Part shown: positions 12,861 to 25,400 of the stretch, in pieces
Layout: the number at the start of each line of letters is the position of its first letter
How positions within the stretch are numbered: the first letter of the stretch is position 1
NCBI GenBank assembly: GCA_036785705.1
Contig: JAWUZG010000015.1
Location: 5,657,001-5,721,000 of the forward strand
Length of the DNA: 64,000 nucleotides
Origin: Acanthornis magna
Taxonomy: Eukaryota; Chordata; Aves; Passeriformes; Acanthizidae
Direction: 5' to 3'
The notes under the pieces: generated by a model
Database searches by the model: none
What the model saw: only the letters and a program-made list of their open reading frames with translations
Told to the model about the DNA's origin: nothing
Translations under genes and position numbers: made by a program

Positions 12861-15250
12861 ATTCAGAGAAGGGTTCTCCTGCTCCGGAATTCAAATATGT
12901 GAACACACAGCACAGCAGCTATGTACCCACACTGTAATTTCTTTAGATATCACGATATGCTGAGCCTTAATAGGAAAAGAAACCTTAAACAGGAATACTC
13001 ATGTCTCCTTTTACCACAAAGTATTACAGAATGGAAATTGCTTTATCACAGAGCATTGCTACCATTCGGGGCAGGCCCTCCCTATATATAAAGTGCTGCA
13101 GAGCAGAACTAAAAATATCAGTACCACCCCAGACCCTGAGATTTCCAATCCCCCCGGCCCCCACCTTTCGGCCTGCTCGGGCTGTTACACAAAAACTGAC
13201 TTCCTTAGGAGCGGCTGTAACTGCAGTTTCCTGTCCATTAACCCTGTAGGACTTGGTGCTTTTTAAGATGCAAGACAGGCTCTGAAAACACAGATCTTTC
13301 TACGTGGCAAGTTATCAGTCTGCCCCCACAAAAACATGCACGTAGCTTTTCAGATGTTTTTGCTTTACCTTTTTATCTCCTGCTAAAATGCTGCAAATGA
13401 AACAAAATGAGAAAACAGCGTATAAGCAGCCACTTAGATGTTGGGCCAATTCCCAAGCTTTTGATTAAAAATGTGATTCTGTTCATTTCCCTAATGCAGT
13501 GAAAGTAGGAGGATTTATTGTTATGCCAGGAAGGAAGTCTTAACTCCAGATGAATATTTTAAAGGTTAAATTTTTAGAAAGCCTCCAACAAGCCTTTATA
13601 TTTTTGTTCAAAATTTTGCATCTGTGTTATATAGCTCTGTATTATCATTCTATAGCCATGAACAGATTGCAAGGGAAATTGCAGATGAAAGGGTGGTTCT
13701 GAAGCATACTGCATATCAAATACTTTATTAAACAAAAGCCAAAAAAACACCAAGGGAAGGTGTAGAGGGAGAGGCTTAACACTGAAACAATAATTATTAA
13801 ATAATGACATAAAATAACCGAAGAAAAATAAGCATTCTTCCAATACAACATGCAGGATCAAGGATTGTGCAAAACCAACTACAAAAAGCCCTCTTCCATA
13901 AACCTACAACAGTTGCAGACAGAATACGCACTCCACTTTTAGTTGAGTGCTAATACTCCCAATTACCAATTAGAAACAATCACAAAAAAGTGCCCTCCCT
14001 TACCTCCATACAGCACCTCTCATGATATAACTACTTTACCACACAAACCTCTCTGCCTGAGAGCTGACGTGACTCATAACTGTGCCACACAGTAAAATTA
14101 ATCATCCTGCTCTGCATTGTCCCATACTGCGTTCAGATTATTCCTTGAGATAGCATTGTCACAGAGAAACTACCATAGCAGCCTATCGCTGTGCTTACAG
14201 TTTTGTGTTTCTGCATTTCAGGCTGCAACAGTAGATTAACAGCCCGGAGTATAAATTATTATCTCATAAGGAATTCTGGAGTCTCTGCTGGAAGCATTTT
14301 CTCTTTTTAGATTTGGCAACGTTTTTCAGGGCAGGGAGCAGAAGGCTCATGGACTACACTGACCATTTGTTCTGTTTTAGAAATGTAGCAGAAACTAGGG
14401 AGAGTGCTGCTATAAAGGGAATCGTACAGCCCACTACAGCAGCAGGCACACACTGGAAATTCATGACATTCAGTGCATACTTGCATCAGTTTCAACAGTT
14501 CAAACCATTCAAGATAGATTTCTTTTTAATTGAACACCTAAAGGCCTATGTTGCTCAGAGATATCACCTCCAACACACAAACATCCAAATTTTGATTTCT
14601 CCAGGCAGTAAATGTGAGGATTGTTAGTCATTAACATTTATGCTCATTGTGTGACTGCTCTACTCTAATATTATTCTCTTTTTTTAAAAAAAAAATCCTA
14701 ATCCCTATGAAGAACAGCATGAGAACAAAACTAAATACACAGAATTTGTCAACGCATTGTGCTAACCCAGACCCGACTCTGAGAATGTTGTAATGCTGAT
14801 GGTGCCTGGGAACGGTGCCAAGCTGACACACTTGGGCCTATCAGACAGAATGAGCACGCAGTGGAGAATGAGAGGCAGCAGCAGCCTTAGGAAAGGCCTA
14901 AGGCCCCTCTTGATTCAAGGAAGTGGCGGCACAAATGCAAAAGAAAAATTTATAAACCTGCAGTCATTAGCAAGAACAAAACAGTAGAAAGCACATCAGA
15001 CAAGTATAGCATGTATATTCAGCCACTCTGCTACTCCGCTCAAATAGACAAAAGAATTCTGTCAAGAATCAAAAGGGAAGCCTGAAATAGATTTCTCTTT
15101 TTTCTCTTGTCCACATGCTTATTTTGCAGCAGTAGGTACAAGCCTGGTATAACAACACACAGGTACATCTGAAAAACACAGATTTTTGTCTTAAGTCACC
15201 ATGATTGCATGACCTGCTGCAATTTGACCAATTCTTTTAAATAGGAGTAG

Positions 15251-15253
<3 letters not shown>

Positions 15254-15297
<44 letters not shown>
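15254..15297. repeat. Poly(T) tract, 44 bases
   Basis: An uninterrupted run of 44 T, followed by a purine-rich spacer and a second T run near 15337-15351. It could be the remnant poly(A) of a minus-strand retroposed sequence, but no body of such an element is recognisable. The exact length may be affected by sequencing. Confidence 0.85.
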
Positions 15298-15298
<1 letters not shown>

Positions 15299-18200
15299 GT
15301 GGGGAAAGGGAAAGAAAGGTAAAGGAAACAAAATAGTTTTTTTTTTTTTTTAAAAAAGCATGAGAGGGAAAGCTAAAATCTTTGTTAAAGCAGAAAAGAG
15401 GGTGAACATCAGATTAGCTTGTATTTGTCCTTTTCAATGCTTTGGAGATATTAAGGGAGAAGAGGGCTGTGAGGCAAAGGGGAAAAAAAAGCTAAACAGA
15501 GAAATCAAAGGAAAGATGGAAAGCAAATTCAGTCAAAAGGAAACTAAAAATCAGTAATGTTAAAGTACAACCCATTATAGAGGTTTTTGCAAAGAACTCT
15601 GCCCACTGTGCAGCATCTCCAGAAAGCACACACATCAGGCATCACTACACCACATAATATATACCAGAGCCTCCAAATTAAACAAATACCAGTAAGGAAA
15701 ACGTCTGCCTACATGACAGAAGCAGGGGTCAATATTTACCCCTCCCTACAGTGGGTGAATCATCACTGACAGAGATGGAACGTTAGGTGATGGACAAAAG
15801 TTGGAGCATTTTGAACAGATACAAAAAAGGGGAAGTGTCATATTTTTCAAGTATAATAAATAAATACATAAAAATAGGGAAAAGAAAAAGCATTAAGAGC
15901 TTGTACCTTGATCCAAGATTTCCAATTCATTAACTGATAACCCTGATTTTTAGAGTAAGAACATGAAACATTGTGATTCAGTGTCTTGGAAAAAAACTCT
16001 TCAACTTTTTTTTCCTTTATCATGAATCTGACAAAGTATCAGTGACTGCTTGAAGACCAGTAGACCACTGTCTGGTACAGAATCCAACAATAAATATCTA
16101 TAAAAACAGTTTCTGAACTTTTAAAAGTAGGCTGGATGCTAAAAATAGTGACATGTCAAAGAAGGTTGGCAATTTTGTAAATTATTAGAAACTACTGGAG
16201 AAGGTAGCTATGCACAGCAAGCTGCTGATTTCCCCATGAGCTTAAAAGGCTGTGGATGCATTGGTCCTTCTGAACAGTAGCTTTCAGTACTTTGGATTGA
16301 CATTACTTGTTCTGGATTAAAATGGTCACTCATTGTCTGCAGATTAAAAGCTGATTTGGTTTGTAACATACACTGAATATGTGGTGCATTATGAAAGTGT
16401 CTCTTGGCAGCCATTTTTCGTGTGCTGTGTAATTGCTTTATGTACATTTCCTTCCAAAGGAAATATCCCTTCATGTTCAATCATCTGCCAAAAATACCTG
16501 GGGAAAAAAAGAGCATCTTTAAGCCCTTTAACAGCTGTAGCTTTTTAAAATAAGTGCTACAGCCTATGTTATCTTAAGGCAGAAGCCCATATATTTCATC
16601 GCTTTCACCCCCACTTTGAACCAGTCTCTCCCCAGTTAAACAGCTGGGCTGTTGGCTATTCTGTATAAAATGGAATTTTCATTATTATGTATTTAGATTT
16701 TATGTTCTATATTAAAGACCTAACAGATATATTTTCTTTCATATTGTATATGCAGACAAATACTTTTTCAGTTACCCAGAAAGCAGCTGTGAGACACATG
16801 CAGACATGGTGCAGGTCAGGCCTAAAGCACAGGCACTGTGGAGCTGAACAAGTAGATTTATCACCCCTGTTCTATGATGAGTCCAACTCACTGCACTGGT
16901 GAGCTCTGTGGCCATGGAAATGTCAATACCCTGCATGTGGCCTAAATACAGAATCTTAAAAGAAGTTTGGACTTAACCAAATGATTCTAATGGCCAAGTG
17001 TGAGACATCTTGTATACAGCACTTACTTTAACATAGGGTACTTCCAAAGGAAACAAAAGAAAGTCACTGCTGTTAGGGAAGAATTATTTAAGGACTACAT
17101 TATGCTAAACTCCAATCCTATTACTCTGATTTCTTTTTCAATTTTTTCACATTCAGGGATCAATTGCTTTAACAATAATCAGATGACATGACTTCTTTCA
17201 TGTTCTGGGTTGCTATTACTCCTGTTCTCATTTTGTTTTTTATTTTAATTAAATTTCTTCATGTCCTAATGACACTGTAGATCTGACTTTGTCTCTTCAA
17301 CTTTGTGAAGGGACAGGAATAAAAAAAGCCTTTGAAATAGAGTAATATTCCTGAAAAGAAGCAACACGTTTTCCAGCTGTGGCTTTGCCTTCTGAAGCCA
17401 GGTGAAAGCCTTGATGGTAGTTAGCACGTCACTCACATTAATTAGCATGAACATAAACTGTTGAATACATTCCACCACCTTTACAGATTGTTATTTTTCT
17501 TGCACTGTTAGACTTGCAGCCAATGTTTACTAAGTTCCCCTTATCAGGTGACAAAAATGAGGACATTCTTGAACTAAACCCACTGTAAAGTTGTTTTCAA
17601 GAGTTGTTGCTTGCTGTAAAGAAATGCACACCCACATGAAAGAGAGTAATTCTGAAAGAGCGGAACAAATCATCCTCTATTTAACCTACTTGCCTTTAAC
17701 CACCAAATCCAAGTGCGTATTAATTATGCACATAAAATAAGTCTTAAGTATGCCACTACTCTACAAGTTTTTTTATTAAAGGCCACAGTATGACATTAGA
17801 GTCGACAGATGTCACAGTTGAGGGGTGTCAAAAGCAAACCTGTATGCAACATTTCAACCACATAAAGAGCAACAGACACTTGGAGTTATTACGTGTGTAT
17901 GTATTTGTTTAGAAAAACTTAGATCTCAATAGACAGATAGCATAGAATACCATCAGCATTACAAATTACACCCAACTTTTTTCTAATGCCCCAAAACCCA
18001 ACAAAGGGACTCTGTGACAAACAAATGCTACGCTGTCCCAAGAAGAGAGCAGCATGTCCAAAGGTAGGGCTCTCAGCAGAAACTTCAAATGCAGCTGCCT
18101 GTAAAATTTAACATATCAAAAACTGATCCTCTGTAACTCATATATAAAAATTAAAAATTCTCTTTAATATTGCTTCTATTTGCAAACATTTGTAAAGCAA

Positions 18201-18844
18201 ATGCAATTCTAAACCACAATTCTTTAAAAAGTAAGCTCCTCATTCCTGTTTGTTCCAAGCTCTCTCTTTTAATTGAAAAATATTACCTACATATGTTTTA
18301 ATGTTATTTTGTTCTTCATTTTAAAAGATGATTAAAGTTTACATAATGGTCAAACATTTAAATATTCCTATTTTGTACAGGTTTTATAAGCACTTGAAGA
18401 CAATGTCAATTATTTAAAGGAAAAACAAGTTCAAGTTCAGAATGACCAGCTTTGCTCTGTAACAAATTTCAGATCTACAAATTCTTGTGTTGGTTCTCAA
18501 AGGGCAACTTCTACAATTTGATCCCTGGACTAAAGTTCTCTGTAGATTTGTCTATAGTGTATCTGATGCTCTCCCCACCTACTGCCACATGCAAATTATT
18601 GAACTGGTATCATGGTCTTGAGTTGGATGTTTCCATGTGATATTTTAAAACAGACGTCTTTATACACACATAAAAAGGACATTAAACATAATGGGAAAGC
18701 CAAGTAGCAAACAACTAAAAAAAATTATCTATTTCTACTCACTTGACTACTTACCAATAAAATACCGTTATTGCATAGAATGACGAAAATTTTCCCTATT
18801 TTTTGTGCGGAAAGGAAGGGTAATAAGGCCACAAAACTGTTAGT

Positions 18845-18930
18845 TTTCCCCCGCGGTCGCGAAATTGTGTAGGCGTGTAGCATCCCCTAGCGGTCATTTG
18901 TCGACATTACGCTACACCCGGAACCCACTT
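18845..18930. promoter_or_regulatory. Isolated CpG-rich patch with a CTCF-like motif
   Basis: About 85 bp unusually rich in CpG within AT-rich sequence, starting CCCGCGGTCGCG. The minus strand around 18877-18896 reads GACCGCTAGGGGATGCT. This resembles a CTCF core but differs at two core positions. It could also be a relic of an older element. The function is speculative. Confidence 0.3.
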
Positions 18931-19887
18931 TTTTAGTGAGGCCCCCAGGAAACATCAGTCCTAGGATTTGGTGGGAAAGAGCAGCTTGCTAAGGCATCCT
19001 CTTCCTCCATCCATATCAAATACTGTCTGCAATAATTTAATTCTACACAGGCAATCAAATACAAAGCGTTTGAAATCATTGCTGATTCTCGGTCTGCATG
19101 TGTTCTGGACATAGGAGTCACAGTTAAATATCAAGTACTGTAGCAAATATTAGTCAAGGTGGTAAAAAAGACACAGACTAGAAGCAAACATGTTCTTGTG
19201 TGGTGCAGTAGCACACTGAAAAACCTGAATACACTGGGCCTCCTACAGGAACGCACAAGGCAGCCATCACCTGGGACACACACATAACTCTAATATACAC
19301 TAAAAAAAAGCTGAACATATTCATGGCAACATTTCATGGAGAAGAGGAAGGCGTAGGTGCCCTCAAAATGCACCTCTAATTTCAATACAATGATGGCCAG
19401 ATACCTTCAAAGTATTGTCAACACCGAGTGACATTAAGAATGAGTGCCCTTGCACAAAGCACACATGATTTTCTTGAGCTTTGGTATGTCAGACTGAAAC
19501 TCAGTTTGTTATACAGCTCACTAAAAAACAAGAAGATGTCTGACCATTTGCAGCTACATTTCATTTACATCCAAAGCGAACTGTTATAATAACATTTTCT
19601 GAACTGAATGTATTCCCTTACATCTTAGAAAATTGAAAAAAAGTATTTCTTTCAGGTGTTGTGAGTATGGCACTTTTAGAGTTTTAGAAGTTAATTTAAA
19701 ATTGACATAAGACCTTATATCGGAGTATCTGTGTTTCCTATAGTAACACAATACTGAAAGACCTAATTTATAATTCTCCTCTCAAATCTCCTCTAAATTT
19801 TGAGATTTCTTTTGTTTTTGGGACTGACAAATGTCAGTGATGGGTTTCAGGATTTCAGGAGACTGACTGCTTGGACATGCACACACT

Positions 19888-19915
19888 ATCAGTGTGATAT
19901 GTTGTCACACTGATA
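19888..19915. repeat. Short inverted repeat
   Basis: TATCAGTGTGA and its reverse complement are separated by about 6 nt, forming an 11-bp stem. There is no U-run or gene context that would make it a terminator. Confidence 0.6.
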
Positions 19916-20119
19916 CAAACACACTACCTCAAAAAGTACAAAAGAAAGCATAATAGATATTACTCAATAATATTATACACTGAACAATCAACACATCCCT
20001 TAAAAAAAAAAAAAACAAAGACCAAAGAGGGGAGATTTATGAACACTAAAAAAAAAAGAAACAACACAAAAGGAAAAAAGTGCTTTACTTAAAGTTCCAA
20101 ATACTTCCAGTCCTGACGA

Positions 20120-22030
20120 AGAAGGTGCTACATGTGGCCTGGGGAAAAGGCAATACATGGCTTACAGGGTGGGCTGGGGGCTGGGAGAGCTCCGTTCCCC
20201 CCCTCGAGTGTGCAAACAGGGCCTCTCGCCCTCCTTACATGGTCACCTCTCTCCGGGCAGCCAAAGGAGCACAACAACTGGCAAAAGACCAACGACAGCA
20301 AAGACCCTGCCCTCTGCTTACAGGGAGATCTGCTCAGTGCAAAGCCAGCCGGGGCAGCCAGAAGGTGCCCAGGGCACGGCAGGAATGCCCTTTGCCCAGA
20401 GGGCCTCTCGTGCCCCCTCTTCCCCTCCAAGCCGCTGCTCTCCTTGCCCGCTCTTGCCTCGCTGTTCCACTCTTGAGCTCGAAGCCGCTGCTCCTCTTGC
20501 CTCTCTCTTGCCTCGCCGTCCCAAGGCTTCTGCAATGGACAACAACACACTCAGGCCTGAAAAGCTCCAGCTCCCGCGCTCGGAGGCAACTGCGACCCAG
20601 CAGCCCCACGGGGAGATCCTCCAGGCAGCACCCACAGGCCCCCCCAGCTCCGCAAATGCCTCCAACTTCAGCTCGACTCACCATCCCGTCGTCCGGCGCA
20701 GTCCCATCCGCCGCTGGGAGCCAGGCCCTCTGAGCAAATGAAGCCGGGTACGCAAGAGCAGCGGCCAAAGAGGCTGCACCCCTGCTTACAGGGGGCTCCG
20801 GCCGCTGCCCGGACTGTAAAGTGCCCGGGACTCCAGAGCACTGGCCCCGATTTACAGGGCTGCTCCGCTCCCCGAAGCCTACGGAGGCTCCTTCTCTCCA
20901 GCTGCGGGGCACTCTCCGCTAACGGGGCGCTCACCCCACGCAGGCTGCCCGCTGAGGGAGCACAAAGGCTCCCAGAGCCGCAGGCCTGCTTACAGGCCGG
21001 TCAGCACCCAGGGAGCCACGGAGCTCGGCCTTCCCCCACGGCAAGCAGGAACGAGAATCAACAAGTCATCCAGTCGAGCTCACGGCCTAAGGCCGAGGGG
21101 CCGGGAGCCCACCCCGAGGACAGGGAGGGCACACGCCCGGCCCGTCACTCCGGGCCCCACGCCTCTGAGATTAGGGCCAGGGACACCCGCCTGGCTACAG
21201 GGGCTCCCTCCAACCGCACACAACCGCGCTTACAGGGCTATCCCCCGCGGCCCGGCACACCCAGCAAGCACCACGGAGCGCTCTCGTTGTCACCTGGCTC
21301 GAGCAGCCTCCCCAGCCCTGCTTTACAGGGACCCGGGGCTGCTCCTGGGGACAAAGGGCTCCACACGATCGTGCCACGTGCCCCGAGTATTGGGGTGAGG
21401 GGGTGGGCCAGGACCCATGTTGGTGAGCTTTTTTTCGAGCAGCATTTTGGGGATGCTGTGACGCTCCCTGACACAGCCGAGGGCTCCATGCAGCTCGGGG
21501 TGCCCGCACGGAGGAGCGCGGACACCGAGCTGCAGTACCGCGCTCGGGCCGGGAGGCGCCAGCAGCGCAGCGCGGGCGGCCGAGCTCCGAGCGGGGACCC
21601 GAGCCGGGTTTGGGGTCGGGAGAGCTCCGAGCCGGGGAGAGCCCCGAGCCGGGGAGAGCTCCGAGCCGGGGTTTGGGGTCGGGGAGAGCTCCGAGCCGGG
21701 GTTTGGGGTCGGGGAGAACTCCGAGCCGGGGTTTGGGGTCGGGAGAGCCCCGAGCCAGGGTTTGGGGTCGGGAGAGCTCCGAGCCGGGGTTTGGGGTCGG
21801 GGAGAACTCCGAGCCGGCGTTTGGGGTCGGGGAGAACTCCGAGCCGGGGTTTGGGGTCGGGGAGAGCCCCGAGCCGGGGAGGGCTCCGAGCCGGGGTTTG
21901 GGGTCGGGGAGAACTCCGAGCCGGGGCTTGGGGTCGGGGAGAGCTCCGAGCCAGGGTTTGGGCAGCGGGTGCCGACAGGTGGGAGCTTTGGAGCAGGGCA
22001 GGATGAGCCTGGGCGCTGATCGAAGGCTTG
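20120..22030. other. GC-rich, CpG-dense block of unknown role
   Basis: A roughly 1.9-kb island of high GC content in AT-rich surroundings. Stops are rare, so long open frames occur on both strands (up to 422 codons plus, 308 minus). None shows recognisable domains, and the composition is Pro/Arg/Ser/Gly-rich as expected from GC bias. The first 1.2 kb carries about eight scattered copies of a YTACAGG(G) motif. The last 0.4 kb is a 30-bp minisatellite. It could be a promoter for an unannotated transcript or a distal ZMYND8 promoter, or simply expanded satellite-like DNA. Confidence 0.55.
21595..21970. repeat. 30-bp G-rich minisatellite
   Basis: About 14 head-to-tail units. Full units are 28-30 bp and contain GGGGTTTGGGGTCGGGGAG followed by an A/C-rich linker and GAGCC. 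At least three short units of about 17 bp lack the internal TTTGGGGTCGGGG block, so the array mixes two unit types. The 30-bp unit is a multiple of three with no stops in any frame, which explains the long overlapping open frames. Each full unit offers three runs of four G, so adjacent units could fold into G-quadruplexes on the plus strand. Confidence 0.9.
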
Positions 22031-22199
22031 AGTTATAGGTTAAAGCTTCGAGGGCCCTTGTGCAGGGGTTTGTTCTGACTGCTCGTGCCTTGGGACGATG
22101 CTTGCAAAGGTCTGCAGACACAAGCCTGGAGCTCTTGGTGACAGTGCGTGGTCATTCTCTCATGTTCTAGGGCATGAAGACGTGAAGACTTCTATGTCC

Positions 22200-22400
22200 T
22201 GAAGACAGCCTACAAGAAAGATGGAAAGAGAATATTTACAAGACCATGTAAGACAGGGCAAGGGAGGATGGTTTTAAAGTGAAAGAGAATAGGTTTCTAT
22301 TAGATATTAGGAAGAAATTCTTTACTGAGAGAATGGTAAGACATTGGAACAAGTAGCCCAGTGAAGTTGTGACTCTTCAAGGCCAAGTTCCAGCTTCATT
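22200..22400 (+). mobile_element. CR1 LINE fragment (plus orientation)
   Basis: It contains the recognisable CR1 3'-region string TTAGATATTAGGAAGAAATT, followed by CTTTACTGAGAGAATGG and the ...CATTGGAACAAGTAGCCCAG... stretch. It abuts the GC-rich block. Confidence 0.8.
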
Positions 22401-25400
22401 CCAATCCCTTCCAGTAATTTTTACTGCAGACTGCTGATACCTTGCAAAGCAAAGTTGCCTTGCACTGCTGTGAAAATTTAAATTCTCCTAAAACTGCTTT
22501 AAATTGGAGTTGGGGAGAAGCAGTGTTTATTCAACATAAAGCTTTAATCTTTCTTCTAGCTATCTGTCTTCCCATTTCCCCGGTTACAATTCCTGGGGTA
22601 GCACTAATTGAGCCTTACTGAAATTGATCTCTCAGCTTTATAATTTGGACAGTTCTCCCACTTCCTCTTCCGTAGCCTCGGTCACTTGACAACCATCTAC
22701 CTGGGATAATAACTTGGTGCCTTGTAGCTTTTAAAGCATAATGCCTCATCACACACAAATATATGTGTATGTATCATACTTTGTGTTACATATACAGACT
22801 TGGCAATACATGTTAGTGAGACACTTTCCTAGTCACCAGAGAATATTTGGTTTCTCTTGTTTGGAGATGGAGGCAGCTTTCCATCAGATCTATCTGATTT
22901 GATTAGTTTCATTATGTTTGTCTAGTGTCTTCAACTGCAGCCACAATAATCTGAAAACCAAGCATGGTATCTTTCTGTCTTAACAAATGCAGGTAAGATT
23001 ACAAACAGAATTATCTGAAGCAAAGCCAAGATAGACAACAAGTAACAATAGTGGCAGGGTGCAAGTGGGAGACAGAAAAAATGAACAATTATCCTCAGTA
23101 GTTATCAGAATTAAGGAGGTTGGAACACTTCCTTGTGTATGAGATTCAGCTGATACAAGGTTCTGCTAAACATGTTCACAGATCTTTTGTCGTTATCTTT
23201 TAACATTTGCTCTCACTGGCTGCATCCCTGTAACAAACAGATAAGGTTTACTTTTCATTTTAACTGAGATGCTGTTAAAGTTATGTATGTGCTTTTTTTT
23301 TTCTTTAGCATGGTGATAGGTTTTTTCCTGTTTTGTTTCCCTTAGGAAAGGTCCTAATACATCACTCACCATCATGCACTAGGGGGTTAAAATTTTGGAA
23401 ATATTACATACAGCACCTTTGATTATTAGACAGGTAGGATCATCATCTTACACTCACCTGCAACATTTTCCATTAACTACTGGTTTTATTCTGTTTCAGT
23501 ATTATTCAACTATCTGATAGTCTCTCTCAAACCCGTATATAAACATTCCTAACCCTCAGCACTCTCAGTCTTTAACTGCCTACAATGTGGATGACATTTA
23601 ATGAGCTTCCAGGAACTGTAGGCCATTATTCAACCACAACCACATCTGTAGCTGAAAGAACAGTGCAGACCCTCTCAAACAAAGCTACCAGCACCTACAT
23701 TCACAAACCCCTCTTACAAAAGCCTGTGTAGCACTGTTGTTATTATTGGGTAACACTCAATGGAACAACAGTATACAAAAAAGCACTGGTATATTTACAG
23801 TCATTCCAGAGGTTTCATCTCGCTGTCCTCCTTCCAAAAGTGTTCATAGTACTGAGTTTTGTGACTAAAAAGCCACCAAGAGAACCCAAGTACCCTTCAT
23901 GCTTTAACAAGTGAGTGAGCTAGTTTACACTGATGGCCTTCTATTGGGAATGAGTGCTGCTCTGTCAGAATGACCAGCACAGGAGTCCCTCCAAGTGTAA
24001 TTTAATTGTGAGAGGTACAGTCCTTAGCCCAAGATCCTCTATAGCTTGTCACCTGTTTGAGACACTGTACTTACCTTCTCTAGAAATAAAGCTAAAGACA
24101 GACTTCACAGAACAGGAGACAAAAGGACAGGCAGTCAATCAATAATATTGCTTAATGACTCACAGACGTGGGTCTCTGAAGGGTACAAAAGGCAATTCCA
24201 ATGTTGCCATGTGGTCACCCAGCAAAAGGAACCCAGGAAACCTGATGACTCCCAAACTGGCATCCTTTGTCCTCGGTTGCACCACAAGTAATCCTGGTTG
24301 GACTAGCCAGACATACACATCTTAGTCCTTGTTAAAATGCAGGTATGAAAAACAAGTATGAAAGACTGACTGAATGAAATCTGCAGGAGAATAAGCGTGA
24401 TTGGCTGAAATCAGTTTTGTTTAAAATAAAATCACTTTCCCCTTCTATACTGTCTCACATTTAGCTTTGCTATGTTCGTTTTACATCAGTAGCTGCTCAC
24501 AACTGATTGTTTAAAAAATTCAAGAAAATGTAATAGTGTTTGCGTACAGAAGAATGTCAAAGGAAAGTGAACTATTTAGGGAAGTGAGGACATGGCAAGC
24601 TTGAAATAGCTTGTCTTTTTGAGGCAATACTTTTTTTCCCTTTTGCCCAAAGGAAGGGACTTGGCACACTTACCATTTCTGCTGTTACACCAATAACTTC
24701 TTATTTCACGGTTCACGAAGAAAAAATAACTGTTAAAACAAGTTGGTTTCTCAAAACTAGCCCTGGGTATGAAATTACAGGAAATGTCCTAAACATTTGT
24801 GTACAGTGACACATGCACGGCTGTACTAATATGAGCAACCTGAACAGAGAGAGAGCCAGGAAAATGAGTATTTCTGTTTACCTGGATGTGTAAGGCTTAG
24901 AAACCCAATTTCAAATACCAAACAGAAATTGCAGGGCTTAAAGTCCTGAAGATTTCAAGGCTTCTCGGAAAGTATTTTACATTGAATGGAAAGAAAAAGG
25001 CCAGAATCATTTGCAATAGTCAATATTGTTTTTGTTATTACCAACAGCAGTGGTTTAAAAATGGTGAGGTATTTGGTACCATTGGCCTGTTCCTTCTGTG
25101 TGTAGCCACTGGTCATGCCAATGGTTATACTGCTAAATACAAAGGATAAACTGCTGCAGTTCCATTTATTAAGTTATTTGCTAAAAAAAAATCCACAGGG
25201 AAACATTTTTATAGGACAAAAGGTCTGACAGTAATACAGTGAGATGGGACTTAGACATGTTACATACAGTGCCAAATTAGGGCACCTATCTTGCCAGTTT
25301 GCCCAACTGTAAAATACGAGTTCTACTCACTACAGATACTAAGTCCTAGGGAAGAAAAAAAAAGTTTTAAAAAAAAGTGTTCAAGGTAAGCTCATAGTGT

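Noticed and set aside
12305..12937. 210-codon plus-strand frame, overlapping 170-codon plus and 156-codon minus frames
   Set aside because: They cross the ZMYND8 CpG-island promoter. Open frames on both strands reflect high GC content, and none matches a known protein.
20738..22006. 422-codon open frame on the plus strand (and a 308-codon frame on the minus strand at 21195-22121)
   Set aside because: Both lie in a stop-poor GC-rich block and run through a 30-bp minisatellite whose unit is a multiple of three. Several frames on both strands are open at once, with no recognisable domain.
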